A stretch of DNA of 64,000 nt from an uncultured Clostridia bacterium (lineage in GTDB: Bacteria > Bacillota > Clostridia > Oscillospirales > Ruminococcaceae), in contig CALWZO010000053.1 in NCBI GenBank assembly GCA_944386045.1, forward strand, positions 33,725-97,724, given 5' to 3'. Under the pieces are notes generated by a model. The model saw nothing but the letters and a program-made list of their open reading frames with translations, did no database searches and was not told the DNA's origin. Made by a program: the position numbers and the translations under genes. This document shows, in pieces, positions 1 through 8,011 of the stretch. The number at the start of each line of letters is the position of its first letter. Within the stretch, counting starts at the first letter, position 1.

Positions 1-479
1 TAACAGTTGTGGACCTGGTGAAGGATGATTTTCCGCGCAGAGAACTGTTTCCGGCCGGCAGGCTGGACAAAACCAGCACAGGACTGGTGCTTATCACCGA
101 TGACGGAAAATTTGCCCATGATATATTAAGTCCCAAAAAGCATGTGCCCAAGACATATTTTGTCACAGTGGACAAGCCGGTGGACGAATTTGTTGTAAAA
201 GAGTTTGAAAAAGGCGTCACGCTGGCAGACGGCAGCGTTATGAAAAGCGCGCAGATTTACCCCATTGGGGACGGCCTCAGTGCCAGGATAGTCCTGCACC
301 AGGGGGTTTATCATCAGATAAAAAGAATGCTGGGGGTGTACGGCATAGGTGTAAACAGCCTGCACCGCAGCGCCATAGGGGGCCTGGAACTGCCGCAAAA
401 TCTTATGCCGGGCGAATATATGAAACTGGACAGCCGGCAGCTGCTAAAAATTGTAAATCATCATTTAACAAAAAATTAA
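1..479 (+). CDS. RsuA-family 16S rRNA pseudouridine synthase, 5' truncated
   Basis: This is the C-terminal part of a pseudouridine synthase of the RsuA/RluB/E/F group, which isomerises one uridine in ribosomal RNA. The reading frame is open from base 3, so the true start and any N-terminal S4 domain lie left of the window. The visible part has the catalytic motif GRLDKTSTGL (bases 58-87), whose Asp is the nucleophile of the family, and later the motif HQGVYHQIKRMLG typical of RsuA-type enzymes. It ends in TAA at 477-479. The exact rRNA target cannot be told from this fragment, although its small size and motif form fit RsuA (16S U516) better than RluB. Confidence 0.88.
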   Translation, partial: TVVDLVKDDFPRRELFPAGRLDKTSTGLVLITDDGKFAHDILSPKKHVPKTYFVTVDKPVDEFVVKEFEKGVTLADGSVMKSAQIYPIGDGLSARIVLHQGVYHQIKRMLGVYGIGVNSLHRSAIGGLELPQNLMPGEYMKLDSRQLLKIVNHHLTKN

Positions 480-579
480 AAAAAGCAACACATTTGTATT
501 ATAAAATGTTCTTGTCAGTTTTTGACATACTGTTTTTCTGTTTTGCACATAAAAAACCGAAAAAAATTGTAAAAAAATG

Positions 580-608
580 TTGCATTTTATAAACCTATTG
601 TGTAAAAT
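580..608 (+). promoter_or_regulatory. Predicted sigma-A promoter of the CdaR/PucR-type gene
   Basis: TTGCAT (580-585), a 17-base spacer, then TAAAAT (603-608), about 70 bases before the ATG at 676. The surrounding 480-675 stretch is AT-rich and otherwise shows no gene. Confidence 0.5.
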
Positions 609-675
609 AATAATCATTAGCGGATATAGTTGTGTAAATTAACAATAGATCAAAATCATTTTTTAGGAGATTAGT

Positions 676-1761
676 ATGTCAAACAGGATGTTTCAAGGCG
701 TTATATATCAGATGAAAGACACCATCGGCAGGGTCGTGGGTGTAACTGATGAAATGGGCGTCGTAGTGGCGTGCAGCGAACTGAGCCGGATAGACAGCAT
801 AAAAGACGGTGTTCAGGCCGAAAGAATGTCCAACAGCTCTTCATTTGTTCGCGGCGGATATACATTCAAAGGTTTTTCCAACACAAAACGAAACGATTTT
901 TATGTGTTTGTGGAAGGCACCGATGAAATGGCAGATAAGTTTGCCGGCGTTCTGGCAATATCTCTGGCCAGTTTAAAACAGTTTCATGACGAAAAGTTCG
1001 ACAGGCTTAATTTTATAAAGAATGTTGTTATGGACAACATTATGCCCGGCGACATATATGCCAAAGCCAGGGAGATGCATTTTACCACCGACATCCCCAG
1101 GGTTGTGCTGATAATCAGGGTTGAACAGCAGAAGGATATGTCCACCTTTGATGTGGTGCAGAACCTGTTCCCCGACAAGCAGAAAGACTTTGTTTTTGAC
1201 ACCAGCGAAAATGACACGGTGCTGATAAAAGAGCTGAAAAAAGGCATAGAGACAAAGGATATAGAAAAACTGGCCGCTTCGATAGTGGACACGCTGAATG
1301 TGGAATATTACATAAAAGCGGTTGTGGGTATCGGCACACAGGTTACCAACATAAAGGACCTGGCCTCTTCCTTTAAAGAAGCTCAGATTGCGCTGGAAGT
1401 GGGCAAGGTATTTGACACCGAAAAGTCTATAGTAAACTATGAAAACCTGGGTGTAGCCCGTCTGATATATCAGCTGCCCACCACACTGTGTGAAATGTTT
1501 TTGAAGGAAGTTTTCAAGCAGGGTTCAATCGACAGCTTGGATCAGGAAACTTTGTTTACCATCCAAAGCTTTTTTGAGAACAATCTGAATGTAAGCGAGA
1601 CTTCCAGAGGGCTGTTTGTACACAGGAACACGCTGGTTTATCGCCTTGAAAAAATCAGAAAAATTACCGGCCTGGATTTAAGGGAATTTGACGATGCCAT
1701 TGTTTTCAAGGTAGCCTTGATGGTCAAAAAGTATTTACAGTCAAGCCAGGAGAGATTTTAA
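676..1761 (+). CDS. CdaR/PucR-type helix-turn-helix transcriptional regulator
   Basis: A 361-residue cytoplasmic regulator. The C-terminus (about residues 300-355) has the PucR-type helix-turn-helix with NVSETSRGLFVHRNTLVYRL, close to the N-V-S-x-T-A-x-x-L-x-V-H-R-N-T-L-x-Y-R-L pattern of the CdaR/PucR family. The middle (about 130-270) fits the degenerate GGDEF-like domain these proteins carry. The N-terminal 110 residues may be the ligand-sensing part. Family members control sugar-diacid or purine use, but nothing next to this gene points to a substrate. The start is ATG 676 with AGGAGA 7 bases upstream. The gene stands alone between its own promoter and a terminator at 1770, so the target genes are unknown. 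Confidence 0.82.
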   Translation: MSNRMFQGVIYQMKDTIGRVVGVTDEMGVVVACSELSRIDSIKDGVQAERMSNSSSFVRGGYTFKGFSNTKRNDFYVFVEGTDEMADKFAGVLAISLASLKQFHDEKFDRLNFIKNVVMDNIMPGDIYAKAREMHFTTDIPRVVLIIRVEQQKDMSTFDVVQNLFPDKQKDFVFDTSENDTVLIKELKKGIETKDIEKLAASIVDTLNVEYYIKAVVGIGTQVTNIKDLASSFKEAQIALEVGKVFDTEKSIVNYENLGVARLIYQLPTTLCEMFLKEVFKQGSIDSLDQETLFTIQSFFENNLNVSETSRGLFVHRNTLVYRLEKIRKITGLDLREFDDAIVFKVALMVKKYLQSSQERF

Positions 1762-1769
1762 TGATAATT

Positions 1770-1814
1770 CCGCCCTTAAATGTAAGCAGTCAATTACATA
1801 GCAGGGCGGTTTTT
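1770..1814 (+). terminator. Rho-independent terminator after the CdaR-like gene
   Basis: CCGCCCT (1770-1776) pairs with AGGGCGG (1803-1809). An inner stem TGTAA/TTACA sits in the loop, and a run of five T follows. Confidence 0.7.
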
Positions 1815-1848
1815 CTGTTTTAAAAGAGAAAAGGAAAAGAAGAGGAAG

Positions 1849-2532
1849 ATGATTGATTTTAAAAATGTTACAAAAACTTACGAGCCCAATATAACGGCCG
1901 TAAGGGACATGAACCTGCACATCGACAAAGGCGAGTTTGTGTTTGTAATAGGTCATTCCGGCGCAGGCAAAAGCACTTTTCTGAAGCTGATGCTGCGCGA
2001 GGAAAAAGCCACAAAGGGCGAGGTTATGGTAAACGGATATAACCTGACCAAAATCAAAGAGAAGGATATACCCTATATGCGCCGTACATTGGGGGTGGTT
2101 TTTCAGGACTTTCGTCTTATACCCAATCTGACCGCTTATGAAAATATAGCTTTCGCCATGAGGGTTACCAACATAGACGAAAAGGAAATAAAAAGAAGGG
2201 TTCCGTATATTCTGAACATAGTGGGCCTGGCCAAAAAAGGCGGCAAGCTGCCCACACAGCTGTCCGGCGGCGAACAGCAGCGTGTGGCCCTGGCCCGCGC
2301 ACTGGTACACAATCCGGATCTGGTGATTGCGGACGAGCCCACCGGCAACATTGACCCGGCGCTTTCGCTGGAGATAATGGAGCTGCTGAAAGCGATAAAC
2401 AGCACAGGCACCACTGTTGTGGTGGTAACCCACGAGCACGAGCTGGCCAAAAGGTATGCCCAGAGAATAATAGAAATGCGCAAAGGCGTCATAGTAAGCG
2501 ACACCGGTGCGAAAGGAGGGGAAGTTATATGA
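1849..2532 (+). CDS. ftsE: Cell-division ABC transporter ATP-binding protein FtsE
   Basis: A 227-residue ABC ATPase. Walker A is GHSGAGKST (residues 35-43), the signature is LSGGEQQRVALARAL, and Walker B is LVIADEPTGNIDP. With FtsX it forms an inner-membrane complex that does not transport but passes ATP-driven conformational change to peptidoglycan hydrolases outside the cell. The last codons overlap the start of ftsX by four bases (2529-2532), so the two are translationally coupled. The start is ATG 1849, after a purine-rich stretch (AAGAGGAAG). ftsE opens an operon with ftsX, an M23 hydrolase and an S41 homologue. Confidence 0.96.
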   Translation: MIDFKNVTKTYEPNITAVRDMNLHIDKGEFVFVIGHSGAGKSTFLKLMLREEKATKGEVMVNGYNLTKIKEKDIPYMRRTLGVVFQDFRLIPNLTAYENIAFAMRVTNIDEKEIKRRVPYILNIVGLAKKGGKLPTQLSGGEQQRVALARALVHNPDLVIADEPTGNIDPALSLEIMELLKAINSTGTTVVVVTHEHELAKRYAQRIIEMRKGVIVSDTGAKGGEVI

Positions 2533-3437
2533 AATTTTCCAGTTTTAAATATCTTTTCCGCCAGGGATTACACAATTTTGTGGGCAACCGCCTGATGAGC
2601 GTGGCTTCGGTAGGTGTGGTTACATCCTGCCTTATACTGGTTGGCGTATGCGTTTCGCTGGCGTTGAATGTAAACAGCTTTGTGGAGTATCTGGGCGCCC
2701 AGAATGAGGTTATAATATATATAAAAGACGACGCAGCCCGGGAAAGCATTGACGCCATGGACGAGAAACTGAAAAGTGACGCGGATGTTTCCGAATACAC
2801 ATTCGTTTCCAAAGAACGGGCCCTGGAAGAGCAGATGAGCTATATGGGCCAGTACGCTTCCATCCTCAGCAGTTATCAGGGCGAAAACAACCCGCTGCCG
2901 GCCTCTTACCGCGTACATCTCAAAGACCTGACCAGGCTGGAGCAGGTTTCCCTGAGGTTTTCGCAGATGGACGGTGTTGACTATGTTTCCACTCCCACAG
3001 AGCTGGCAGGTGTGCTGATAACACTGAAAAATGTCACATACTATGCAGGTTTTGCGGTTCTGGCTGTACTTATGCTGGTAAGCATGGTGGTTATTTCCAA
3101 CACCATACGCCTTACAGTGTTTGCCAGAAGACGCGAGATAAGCATAATGAAGTATGTAGGTGCCACCAACGGGTTTATACAGCTGCCTTTTGTGGTGGAG
3201 GGCCTGATTATAGGAACAGTTTCTGCGCTGATAACCTTTATAGCGATAAGCGCAGGTTACATATACCTTTACAGTTATATAACCACCCAGGCAAGCGGAT
3301 TTATAGCCATGCTGGGCACATGTATGATACCGTATACTTCACTGCGGTTTGTGATGGGTATCGGATTTTTGCTGTTTGGCTGGATTATCGGCGGCGTCGG
3401 CAGTGCCATATCCATGAGAAAATATCTGAAAGTTTAG
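2529..3437 (+). CDS. ftsX: Cell-division protein FtsX, permease-like subunit
   Basis: A 302-residue membrane protein with the FtsX layout: a short cytoplasmic N-terminus, a first membrane helix at about residues 25-47, a large external loop (about 48-170) and three closely set helices in the C-terminal half (about 170-195, 220-245 and 268-290). The motif RREISIMKYVGATNGFI between helices 2 and 3 is typical of the family. The external loop is where partner hydrolases or their coiled-coil regulators dock, and the next gene encodes such a protein. ftsX overlaps ftsE by four bases. Confidence 0.96.
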   Translation: MKFSSFKYLFRQGLHNFVGNRLMSVASVGVVTSCLILVGVCVSLALNVNSFVEYLGAQNEVIIYIKDDAARESIDAMDEKLKSDADVSEYTFVSKERALEEQMSYMGQYASILSSYQGENNPLPASYRVHLKDLTRLEQVSLRFSQMDGVDYVSTPTELAGVLITLKNVTYYAGFAVLAVLMLVSMVVISNTIRLTVFARRREISIMKYVGATNGFIQLPFVVEGLIIGTVSALITFIAISAGYIYLYSYITTQASGFIAMLGTCMIPYTSLRFVMGIGFLLFGWIIGGVGSAISMRKYLKV

Positions 3438-3447
3438 AGGAAAAGTT

Positions 3448-4611
3448 ATGACAAAGAAGATTTTGAAAGGCGTTTTTTGCCTGGCTGCGGTGCTTTGCCT
3501 TTGCTTTGGCCTGCTTAACCCCATAATAGCCAGCGCAGGCACTATGGAGGACTATCAGGCCGCCCAGGAAAAACTGGACCAGATAAACAAGGAGATTGCG
3601 GCGCTGAAAACCCAGAAGGAAAAACAGGAAGCCGAAAAGAAAAACGCACAGACCCAGATAGATCTGGTAAAAAAACAGATAGAAATACTCACCGGAGATA
3701 TTTCGCGGACCAATGATGACCTGCTGGCAAAGCAGGAAGAGCTGGAGCAGAAAAAAGAGGATATACAACAAACGGACGAACTGTTTAAAGAGCGCCTGAA
3801 AGCCATGTATATAATGCGCAGCGGCGGCAGCCTGTCCACAGTTTTGGCGGTGGACAGCTTTTCAGAATTTCTGACAGCCGCAGACACTTTGCAGAGAATT
3901 TCTGTGGCAGATACAGAACTGCTGCAGCTGCTGGAAGAACAGAAAAAAGCCATAGAAGAGGAAGAAGCCCGGATTCAGGACCGGCTTAACAACCTGGTGG
4001 AAAAACAGGGTGAGATGGAAAGCAAACAGGCCGAACTGGCATCCCTGATGAAAACGCTGGACAGCAGCCTGTCAGAAACCGAAGCGCGGCAGCAGGCCGC
4101 CAGCGAAACCCAAAAGGAAGTCTATCAGGAATACCTGCGGGCAAAGGAAGCTGTTGAAGCAGAATTCGGCGAAGGCTCCACAGGTGATTTTGTAGGCGGT
4201 GAATGGATATGGCCGGTGCCCACAAACGGTCACATTTCTTCTCCTTTTGGCTGGCGTACCTTGTACGGCGTACCGGACAACCATATAGGTATAGACATTG
4301 CCACGGGCAGCGGTCCGTACATATTCAATCAGCCGATAGTTGCTTCTAACTCCGGTACAGTCAAAACTGCCATACATTCCAACAAAGGATATGGCAACTA
4401 CCTCATAATCGACCACGGCGGCAACAACTTTACCCTTTACGGCCACTGCAATTCGCTGGCTGTCGGCGTTGGTGACTATGTAACCCAGGGACAGACAATA
4501 GCCTATGTGGGCTCCACAGGCAACTCCACCGGCCCCCATCTCCATTTTGAGATAAGGCTTAACGGCACTCCGGTTGACCCGGCGCCGCTGGTTGCCTCCA
4601 CAAGGCCTTAA
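3448..4611 (+). CDS. EnvC-like murein hydrolase with coiled coil and intact M23 (LytM) domain
   Basis: A 387-residue exported protein. Residues 1-30 form a signal peptide ending near ASAG. About 33-245 is a long coiled coil rich in Glu, Lys and Gln. About 260-383 is an M23/LytM domain. Its zinc ligands look complete: H-x3-D in NHIGID near residue 279, a YGH motif, and HLH in GPHLHFEI. Coiled-coil proteins of this shape bind the FtsX external loop. In E. coli EnvC the LytM domain has lost its zinc ligands and only activates amidases, whereas this one should itself cut peptide cross-links. It starts 10 bases after ftsX with GAGGAAAAG as ribosome site and is followed 15 bases later by the S41 homologue. 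Confidence 0.9.
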   Translation: MTKKILKGVFCLAAVLCLCFGLLNPIIASAGTMEDYQAAQEKLDQINKEIAALKTQKEKQEAEKKNAQTQIDLVKKQIEILTGDISRTNDDLLAKQEELEQKKEDIQQTDELFKERLKAMYIMRSGGSLSTVLAVDSFSEFLTAADTLQRISVADTELLQLLEEQKKAIEEEEARIQDRLNNLVEKQGEMESKQAELASLMKTLDSSLSETEARQQAASETQKEVYQEYLRAKEAVEAEFGEGSTGDFVGGEWIWPVPTNGHISSPFGWRTLYGVPDNHIGIDIATGSGPYIFNQPIVASNSGTVKTAIHSNKGYGNYLIIDHGGNNFTLYGHCNSLAVGVGDYVTQGQTIAYVGSTGNSTGPHLHFEIRLNGTPVDPAPLVASTRP

Positions 4612-4626
4612 CGGAAAGGATTAAAG

Positions 4627-5826
4627 ATGAAGAAAAAAATAAGTTTTAGCACAGCGATAAGCTATGTGTTTATCGCCATGACGGTTACTTTTTGTCTTAC
4701 AATGGTAATCTCGTCAAAAATGTTTGAATCAAAAGTGGCTTCTGTAAACGAAAAGGAAACCATGTATGACAAAATTGCCGATATAGACCAGACAGTAAGA
4801 CGGAATTATTACACAACCCTGGACGACAGCCGGGTTACCGAAGGAATGGCCCGGGGATATGTGCAGGGCCTTGGCGATGCAGATTCACTGTACTATTCTG
4901 CGCGGCAAATGTCTGAATACCAGGATATACAGGCCGGCAAAATTATAGGTATAGGCGTTGATATAATCAAATCCCGTGAAGACGGCGGTTATATGAAGGT
5001 TTACAATGTTTACACAGATTCTCCGGCTGATGTGCAGGGCATAGTTTCCGGCGATACAATAACAGCCATTGATGGTGTAAGCACTATCAATATGCAGGTG
5101 GAAACAGCGCGCCGGATGCTCTCCGGTCTGTCCGGCACCACACTGGAGCTGACATATGTCCATGAAGGCAGTGAAACAACTGCCACCCTCACACACAAAG
5201 CCTATGATGCACCGTCTGTCATATCTTCCAAGGAAGGTGACTACGGATATCTGAAAATAACCTCATTCAATGCCAAAACAGCCTCCGAGCTGGAATACGC
5301 TGCAAACAACCTGATCGGCCAGGAGGTTAAAGCCCTAGTAATAGATGTGCGCGATAATGCCAGCAAAGACTTTGACAGCGCTGCTGCGGCTGCTGATATA
5401 CTGCTGAAGGAAGGCACAACAATGTATGCGGTATACCAGGACGGCGAAAAGAAGGTTCTTTATACATCAGATAAAACCAGCGTGTCGGTGCCGGTTGTAC
5501 TGGTGACAAACTCCGGTACAGGCTATGCCTCTGAGATGTTTACGATTATGCTGAAAGATGTGGCCGATGCCAAGACAGTGGGTACCGCCACAATGGGCAA
5601 AGGCGGTTTGCAGAAGATGTTCCGTCTGCCGGACGGCAGCGGTGTAGAACTGACAATTGCCATACTTAACCCGGTTACTTCCCGGGTATACAACGGCACA
5701 GGCATTGCAGCGGATTACGAAAAAACACTGGATGCCAACCAGGAGCTGACCTATGTCACAATGGCACCCAGCGAAGACCCGCAGATAGTGCGTGCTTTTG
5801 AAGTTGCCGAAAACCTGAGTAAATAA
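4627..5826 (+). CDS. S41 (CtpA/Prc) family protein with PDZ domain, predicted inactive as a protease
   Basis: A 399-residue protein with an N-terminal membrane anchor (about 9-30), a PDZ domain (about 95-185) and a C-terminal S41 fold. The CtpA landmark around the catalytic serine reads NSGTGYASEM, where active enzymes have G-S-A-S-A-S-E. Counting back 25 residues from the retained lysine K325 (MGKGG), which is the spacing seen in Prc and CtpB, gives Tyr300 instead of Ser. The R-x-N-P-G-G segment of active enzymes is also degraded to RDNASKDF. Both changes argue for a pseudoprotease, perhaps a PDZ scaffold for the division hydrolase encoded upstream. It is the last gene of the ftsEX operon and is followed by a strong terminator. 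Confidence 0.85.
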   Translation: MKKKISFSTAISYVFIAMTVTFCLTMVISSKMFESKVASVNEKETMYDKIADIDQTVRRNYYTTLDDSRVTEGMARGYVQGLGDADSLYYSARQMSEYQDIQAGKIIGIGVDIIKSREDGGYMKVYNVYTDSPADVQGIVSGDTITAIDGVSTINMQVETARRMLSGLSGTTLELTYVHEGSETTATLTHKAYDAPSVISSKEGDYGYLKITSFNAKTASELEYAANNLIGQEVKALVIDVRDNASKDFDSAAAAADILLKEGTTMYAVYQDGEKKVLYTSDKTSVSVPVVLVTNSGTGYASEMFTIMLKDVADAKTVGTATMGKGGLQKMFRLPDGSGVELTIAILNPVTSRVYNGTGIAADYEKTLDANQELTYVTMAPSEDPQIVRAFEVAENLSK

Positions 5827-5837
5827 TATTTGTAAAT

Positions 5838-5870
5838 AAAAAAATCCCCTGAAAGGGGGATTTTTTTATT
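5838..5870. terminator. Bidirectional terminator between the S41 gene and the XRE gene
   Basis: The stem TCCCCT/AGGGGGA (about 5844-5861) is flanked by a run of A on the left and a run of T on the right, so it can serve both converging genes. Confidence 0.8.
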
Positions 5871-6084
5871 TTTGCCGGCTGTTTTTGCTTATTCCCAGCA
5901 GGTAGTCGGCAGACACATTATAAAACCTGCACAGGGTTATCAGATGTCTTATGGGCATTTCGTTTTCGCCCTTTTCATACCTTGAGTAAACCTGCTGTGT
6001 GGTGCCCAGAACGGCGGCCAGGTCTTTTTGCTTTAAATCTTTGTCTTCTCGCAGTTCTCGCATTATCTCCCAGTAGCTTTTCAC
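5866..6084 (-). CDS. Small XRE-family helix-turn-helix repressor
   Basis: A 72-residue, single-domain regulator of the Cro/CI (XRE) type. The helix-turn-helix lies in LKQKDLAAVLGTTQQVYSRY, followed by EKGENEMP and a YNVSADYLLG tail, the usual shape of these small repressors. I chose the GTG at 6084-6082 because GAGGT sits seven bases upstream. A longer reading frame exists but lacks a ribosome site. The gene is divergent from the zinc-ribbon gene at 6204, with two near-identical palindromes between them, so it probably represses both itself and that gene. Confidence 0.82.
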   Translation of the reverse strand: MKSYWEIMRELREDKDLKQKDLAAVLGTTQQVYSRYEKGENEMPIRHLITLCRFYNVSADYLLGISKNSRQK

Positions 6085-6124
6085 CTGTGTTACCTCACAA
6101 TATAGTATTTGCAAGGTTAATTGT

Positions 6125-6130
6125 ATTATA
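6125..6130 (-). promoter_or_regulatory. Probable -10 element of the XRE gene
   Basis: On the minus strand the sequence is TATAAT (plus strand ATTATA, 6125-6130), directly beside the first operator copy. No good -35 is visible, as expected for a promoter buried in operator sequence. Confidence 0.4.
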
Positions 6131-6171
6131 CACCATATATAGTGTATTGACTTTACACCACATATAGTGTA
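6129..6171. promoter_or_regulatory. Two palindromic operators around a consensus promoter
   Basis: Two 18-base near-palindromes, TACACCATATATAGTGTA (6129-6146) and TACACCACATATAGTGTA (6154-6171), differ at one base and have centres 25 bases apart. Between and across them lies a plus-strand promoter: TTGACT (6147-6152), 17 bases, TAAAAT (6170-6175). Bound repressor would cover the -35 on one side and reach the -10 on the other. The most likely ligand protein is the XRE repressor encoded at 5866-6084. Confidence 0.75.
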
Positions 6172-6203
6172 AAATATGGAATATAAATATTGGAGGAAAA
6201 GTT

Positions 6204-6680
6204 ATGGATAACAAAAAATGCAGACACTGCAAAAGCGAAATACCTGCCGATGCCAAAGTATGTCCTGTATGCAGAAAAAAACAGGGAAAAAAGGTGTGGC
6301 CGGTTATAATCGGCGTTATACTTGTTTTGGGAGTTATTGGCAGCATGGGAAACAGCGGAAACCAGCAGATTTCCGGCGACAGGTCATCGACTGCACCAAC
6401 ACAGGCGGAGTCCCGGCGGCCTGAATACGAAATAACCCGGTGCGAAATCGAAACAGACGGCCTCCTGACATATATATCAGGCAGTCTGGTGAATAACACT
6501 TCCAGGCAAACAAACTATTTGCAGATAACTTTCAATCTGTACGATAAGGACGGGGCTTTGATAGGGTCGGCAATGGACAATATAAACTATCTTGACGCCG
6601 GCGGCGTATGGAAATTTAAAGCACTGGCTTTTGAAGATGATTTTGCATCTTATGAACTGGCGGAAGTGACCGGTTTCTGA
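6204..6680 (+). CDS. Zinc-ribbon, single-membrane-helix protein with FxLYD-like domain
   Basis: 158 residues. The N-terminus has a short zinc ribbon (CRHC and CPVC, residues 6-23), followed by basic residues and one membrane helix (about 32-48, WPVIIGVILVLGVIGSM). After a polar linker comes a beta-rich extracellular domain (about 75-158) with the pattern of FxLYD domains (FNLYDKDG). The topology suggests that the ribbon is cytoplasmic and the FxLYD part outside. The role is unknown. Expression appears to be controlled by the divergent XRE repressor. The start is ATG 6204 with GGAGG nine bases upstream. Confidence 0.75.
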   Translation: MDNKKCRHCKSEIPADAKVCPVCRKKQGKKVWPVIIGVILVLGVIGSMGNSGNQQISGDRSSTAPTQAESRRPEYEITRCEIETDGLLTYISGSLVNNTSRQTNYLQITFNLYDKDGALIGSAMDNINYLDAGGVWKFKALAFEDDFASYELAEVTGF

Positions 6681-6683
6681 TAA

Positions 6684-6715
6684 TAAAAAAATCCCCTGAA
6701 AAGGGGATTTTTTTA
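6684..6715. terminator. Bidirectional terminator after the zinc-ribbon gene
   Basis: ATCCCC/GGGGAT stem with A and T runs on either side. It is almost a copy of the hairpin at 5838-5870. Confidence 0.8.
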
Positions 6716-6761
6716 TTATTATCGATAAATCAGGCTTTATGAAATATGAGAAGGGGGAAAA

Positions 6762-7901
6762 TTATTTGCCGAACCCGGCAGATATTTCCATAAGCTTTAC
6801 AACATTTCTTAAAGTTGCATCCAGGTTTTGTCTGGCAAAAGCCCTTGTCTTTTCAAAATCGCCGGCAGTCAGGTTGGTGGTGAACACACAGCTGACGCCT
6901 TCATCATAGCTTTTTTCAAAGCCTTTCAAGGCCTGTCCGACCACGGCGATAACCGGTACGCCCAGCTTTTTGGCGCGGCGGGAAATGCCTACAACAGCTT
7001 TTCCGGAAAGGCTTTGCCGGTCCAGGCTGCCTTCACCGGTTATGATACAGTCGGCATCGGCGGCCTCCTGCTCAAAACCGGACATATCCAGGATAAGGTC
7101 TATGCCCTTTTCCAGCTTGCCGCCCATAAACACGCTCACACCGTAACCGGCGCCTCCGGCAGCACCTGCTCCCGGCAGCCAGGCCCGGTCAATGCCGTAT
7201 TTGCTGTTTATCATCCGGGAAAAATCCTGCAAATTTTTGTCCAGATGTTTTACCATTTTGGGGTTGGCGCCTTTCTGCGGGCCAAATATATAAGCTGCGC
7301 CGTTGGGGCCGTACAGAGGGTTGTCTATATCGCACATGGCCATTATTTCCACGCCGTCCAGCAATTTTTCTGCCCGGCCGGTGTCAAAGTGCGTGACAGT
7401 GCTTAAATTTCCGCCCACCGGGAGAAACTGCTGATCCCGCCGGTTGTAAAACTGTACGCCCAAAGCCGCGGCCATTCCTGTGCCGGCGTCGTTGGTGCAG
7501 CTTCCGCCCAGCCCCAGGATTATTTTTTTACAGCCGTTGTTTATCGCGTGCTTTATCATTATTCCGGCGCCGTAAGTCGTGGTTTTGGCAGGGTTTTCTC
7601 GGCCGTATACCTGCGGCAGTCCGGCGCATTTGGCCAGTTCTATCACAGCAGTTTCGCCTTTTACTGCATAATAGCTTTCAAAAGGCTCCATAAAGGCATT
7701 AAATGTCTGTACGGTTATCTTCCGGTAGCCGTCAAAACCCAAAAAGCAGTCTGTTGTGCCTTCGCCGCCGTCTGCAATGGGCCAGGATATAACCTTGCAA
7801 GCCGGAAATATTTGTTTTATATTCTTTTTTGCCGTATCGCAGAATTCGGTTGCTGATAAAGTGCCTTTGAAAGAGTCCGGCATTACAATACATTTTTTCA
7901 T
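6762..7901 (-). CDS. Glycerate kinase (GlxK/GarK family)
   Basis: A 379-residue cytoplasmic kinase that phosphorylates D-glycerate, usually to 2-phosphoglycerate in this family, feeding it into glycolysis. Typical motifs are the N-terminal DSFKGTLSA, ADGGEGTTD, the glycine-rich GLGGSCTNDAGTGMAAALG and, near the C-terminus, TGEGSLDRQSLSGK. The start at 7901 (MKKCIVMPDSFKG) is chosen over a TTG five codons upstream. The ribosome site is weak (GGAAA). No hydroxypyruvate or tartronate gene is next to it. A short hydrophobic relict lies just upstream on the same strand. Confidence 0.92.
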   Translation of the reverse strand: MKKCIVMPDSFKGTLSATEFCDTAKKNIKQIFPACKVISWPIADGGEGTTDCFLGFDGYRKITVQTFNAFMEPFESYYAVKGETAVIELAKCAGLPQVYGRENPAKTTTYGAGIMIKHAINNGCKKIILGLGGSCTNDAGTGMAAALGVQFYNRRDQQFLPVGGNLSTVTHFDTGRAEKLLDGVEIMAMCDIDNPLYGPNGAAYIFGPQKGANPKMVKHLDKNLQDFSRMINSKYGIDRAWLPGAGAAGGAGYGVSVFMGGKLEKGIDLILDMSGFEQEAADADCIITGEGSLDRQSLSGKAVVGISRRAKKLGVPVIAVVGQALKGFEKSYDEGVSCVFTTNLTAGDFEKTRAFARQNLDATLRNVVKLMEISAGFGK

Positions 7902-7923
7902 AACAGATTTCCACAAGTATTTT

Positions 7924-7983
7924 TTATATAATTCCCATTCCTGTCCAGCCGATTGCAGCCAGAATGTAAAGTATTACGGCCAC
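7924..7983 (-). pseudogene. Possible relict of a membrane-protein C-terminus upstream of glycerate kinase
   Basis: On the minus strand a short frame closed by TAG upstream encodes about 20 strongly hydrophobic residues (AVILYILAAIGWTGMGII) and ends in TAA at 7926-7924, 23 bases before glycerate kinase. It has no ribosome site. It could be the leftover last helix of a permease gene once paired with the kinase, or chance. Only the hydrophobic reading frame is seen directly. Confidence 0.25.
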
Positions 7984-8011
7984 TATTGCAGGCTAGATTA
8001 AGGACAAGTTG

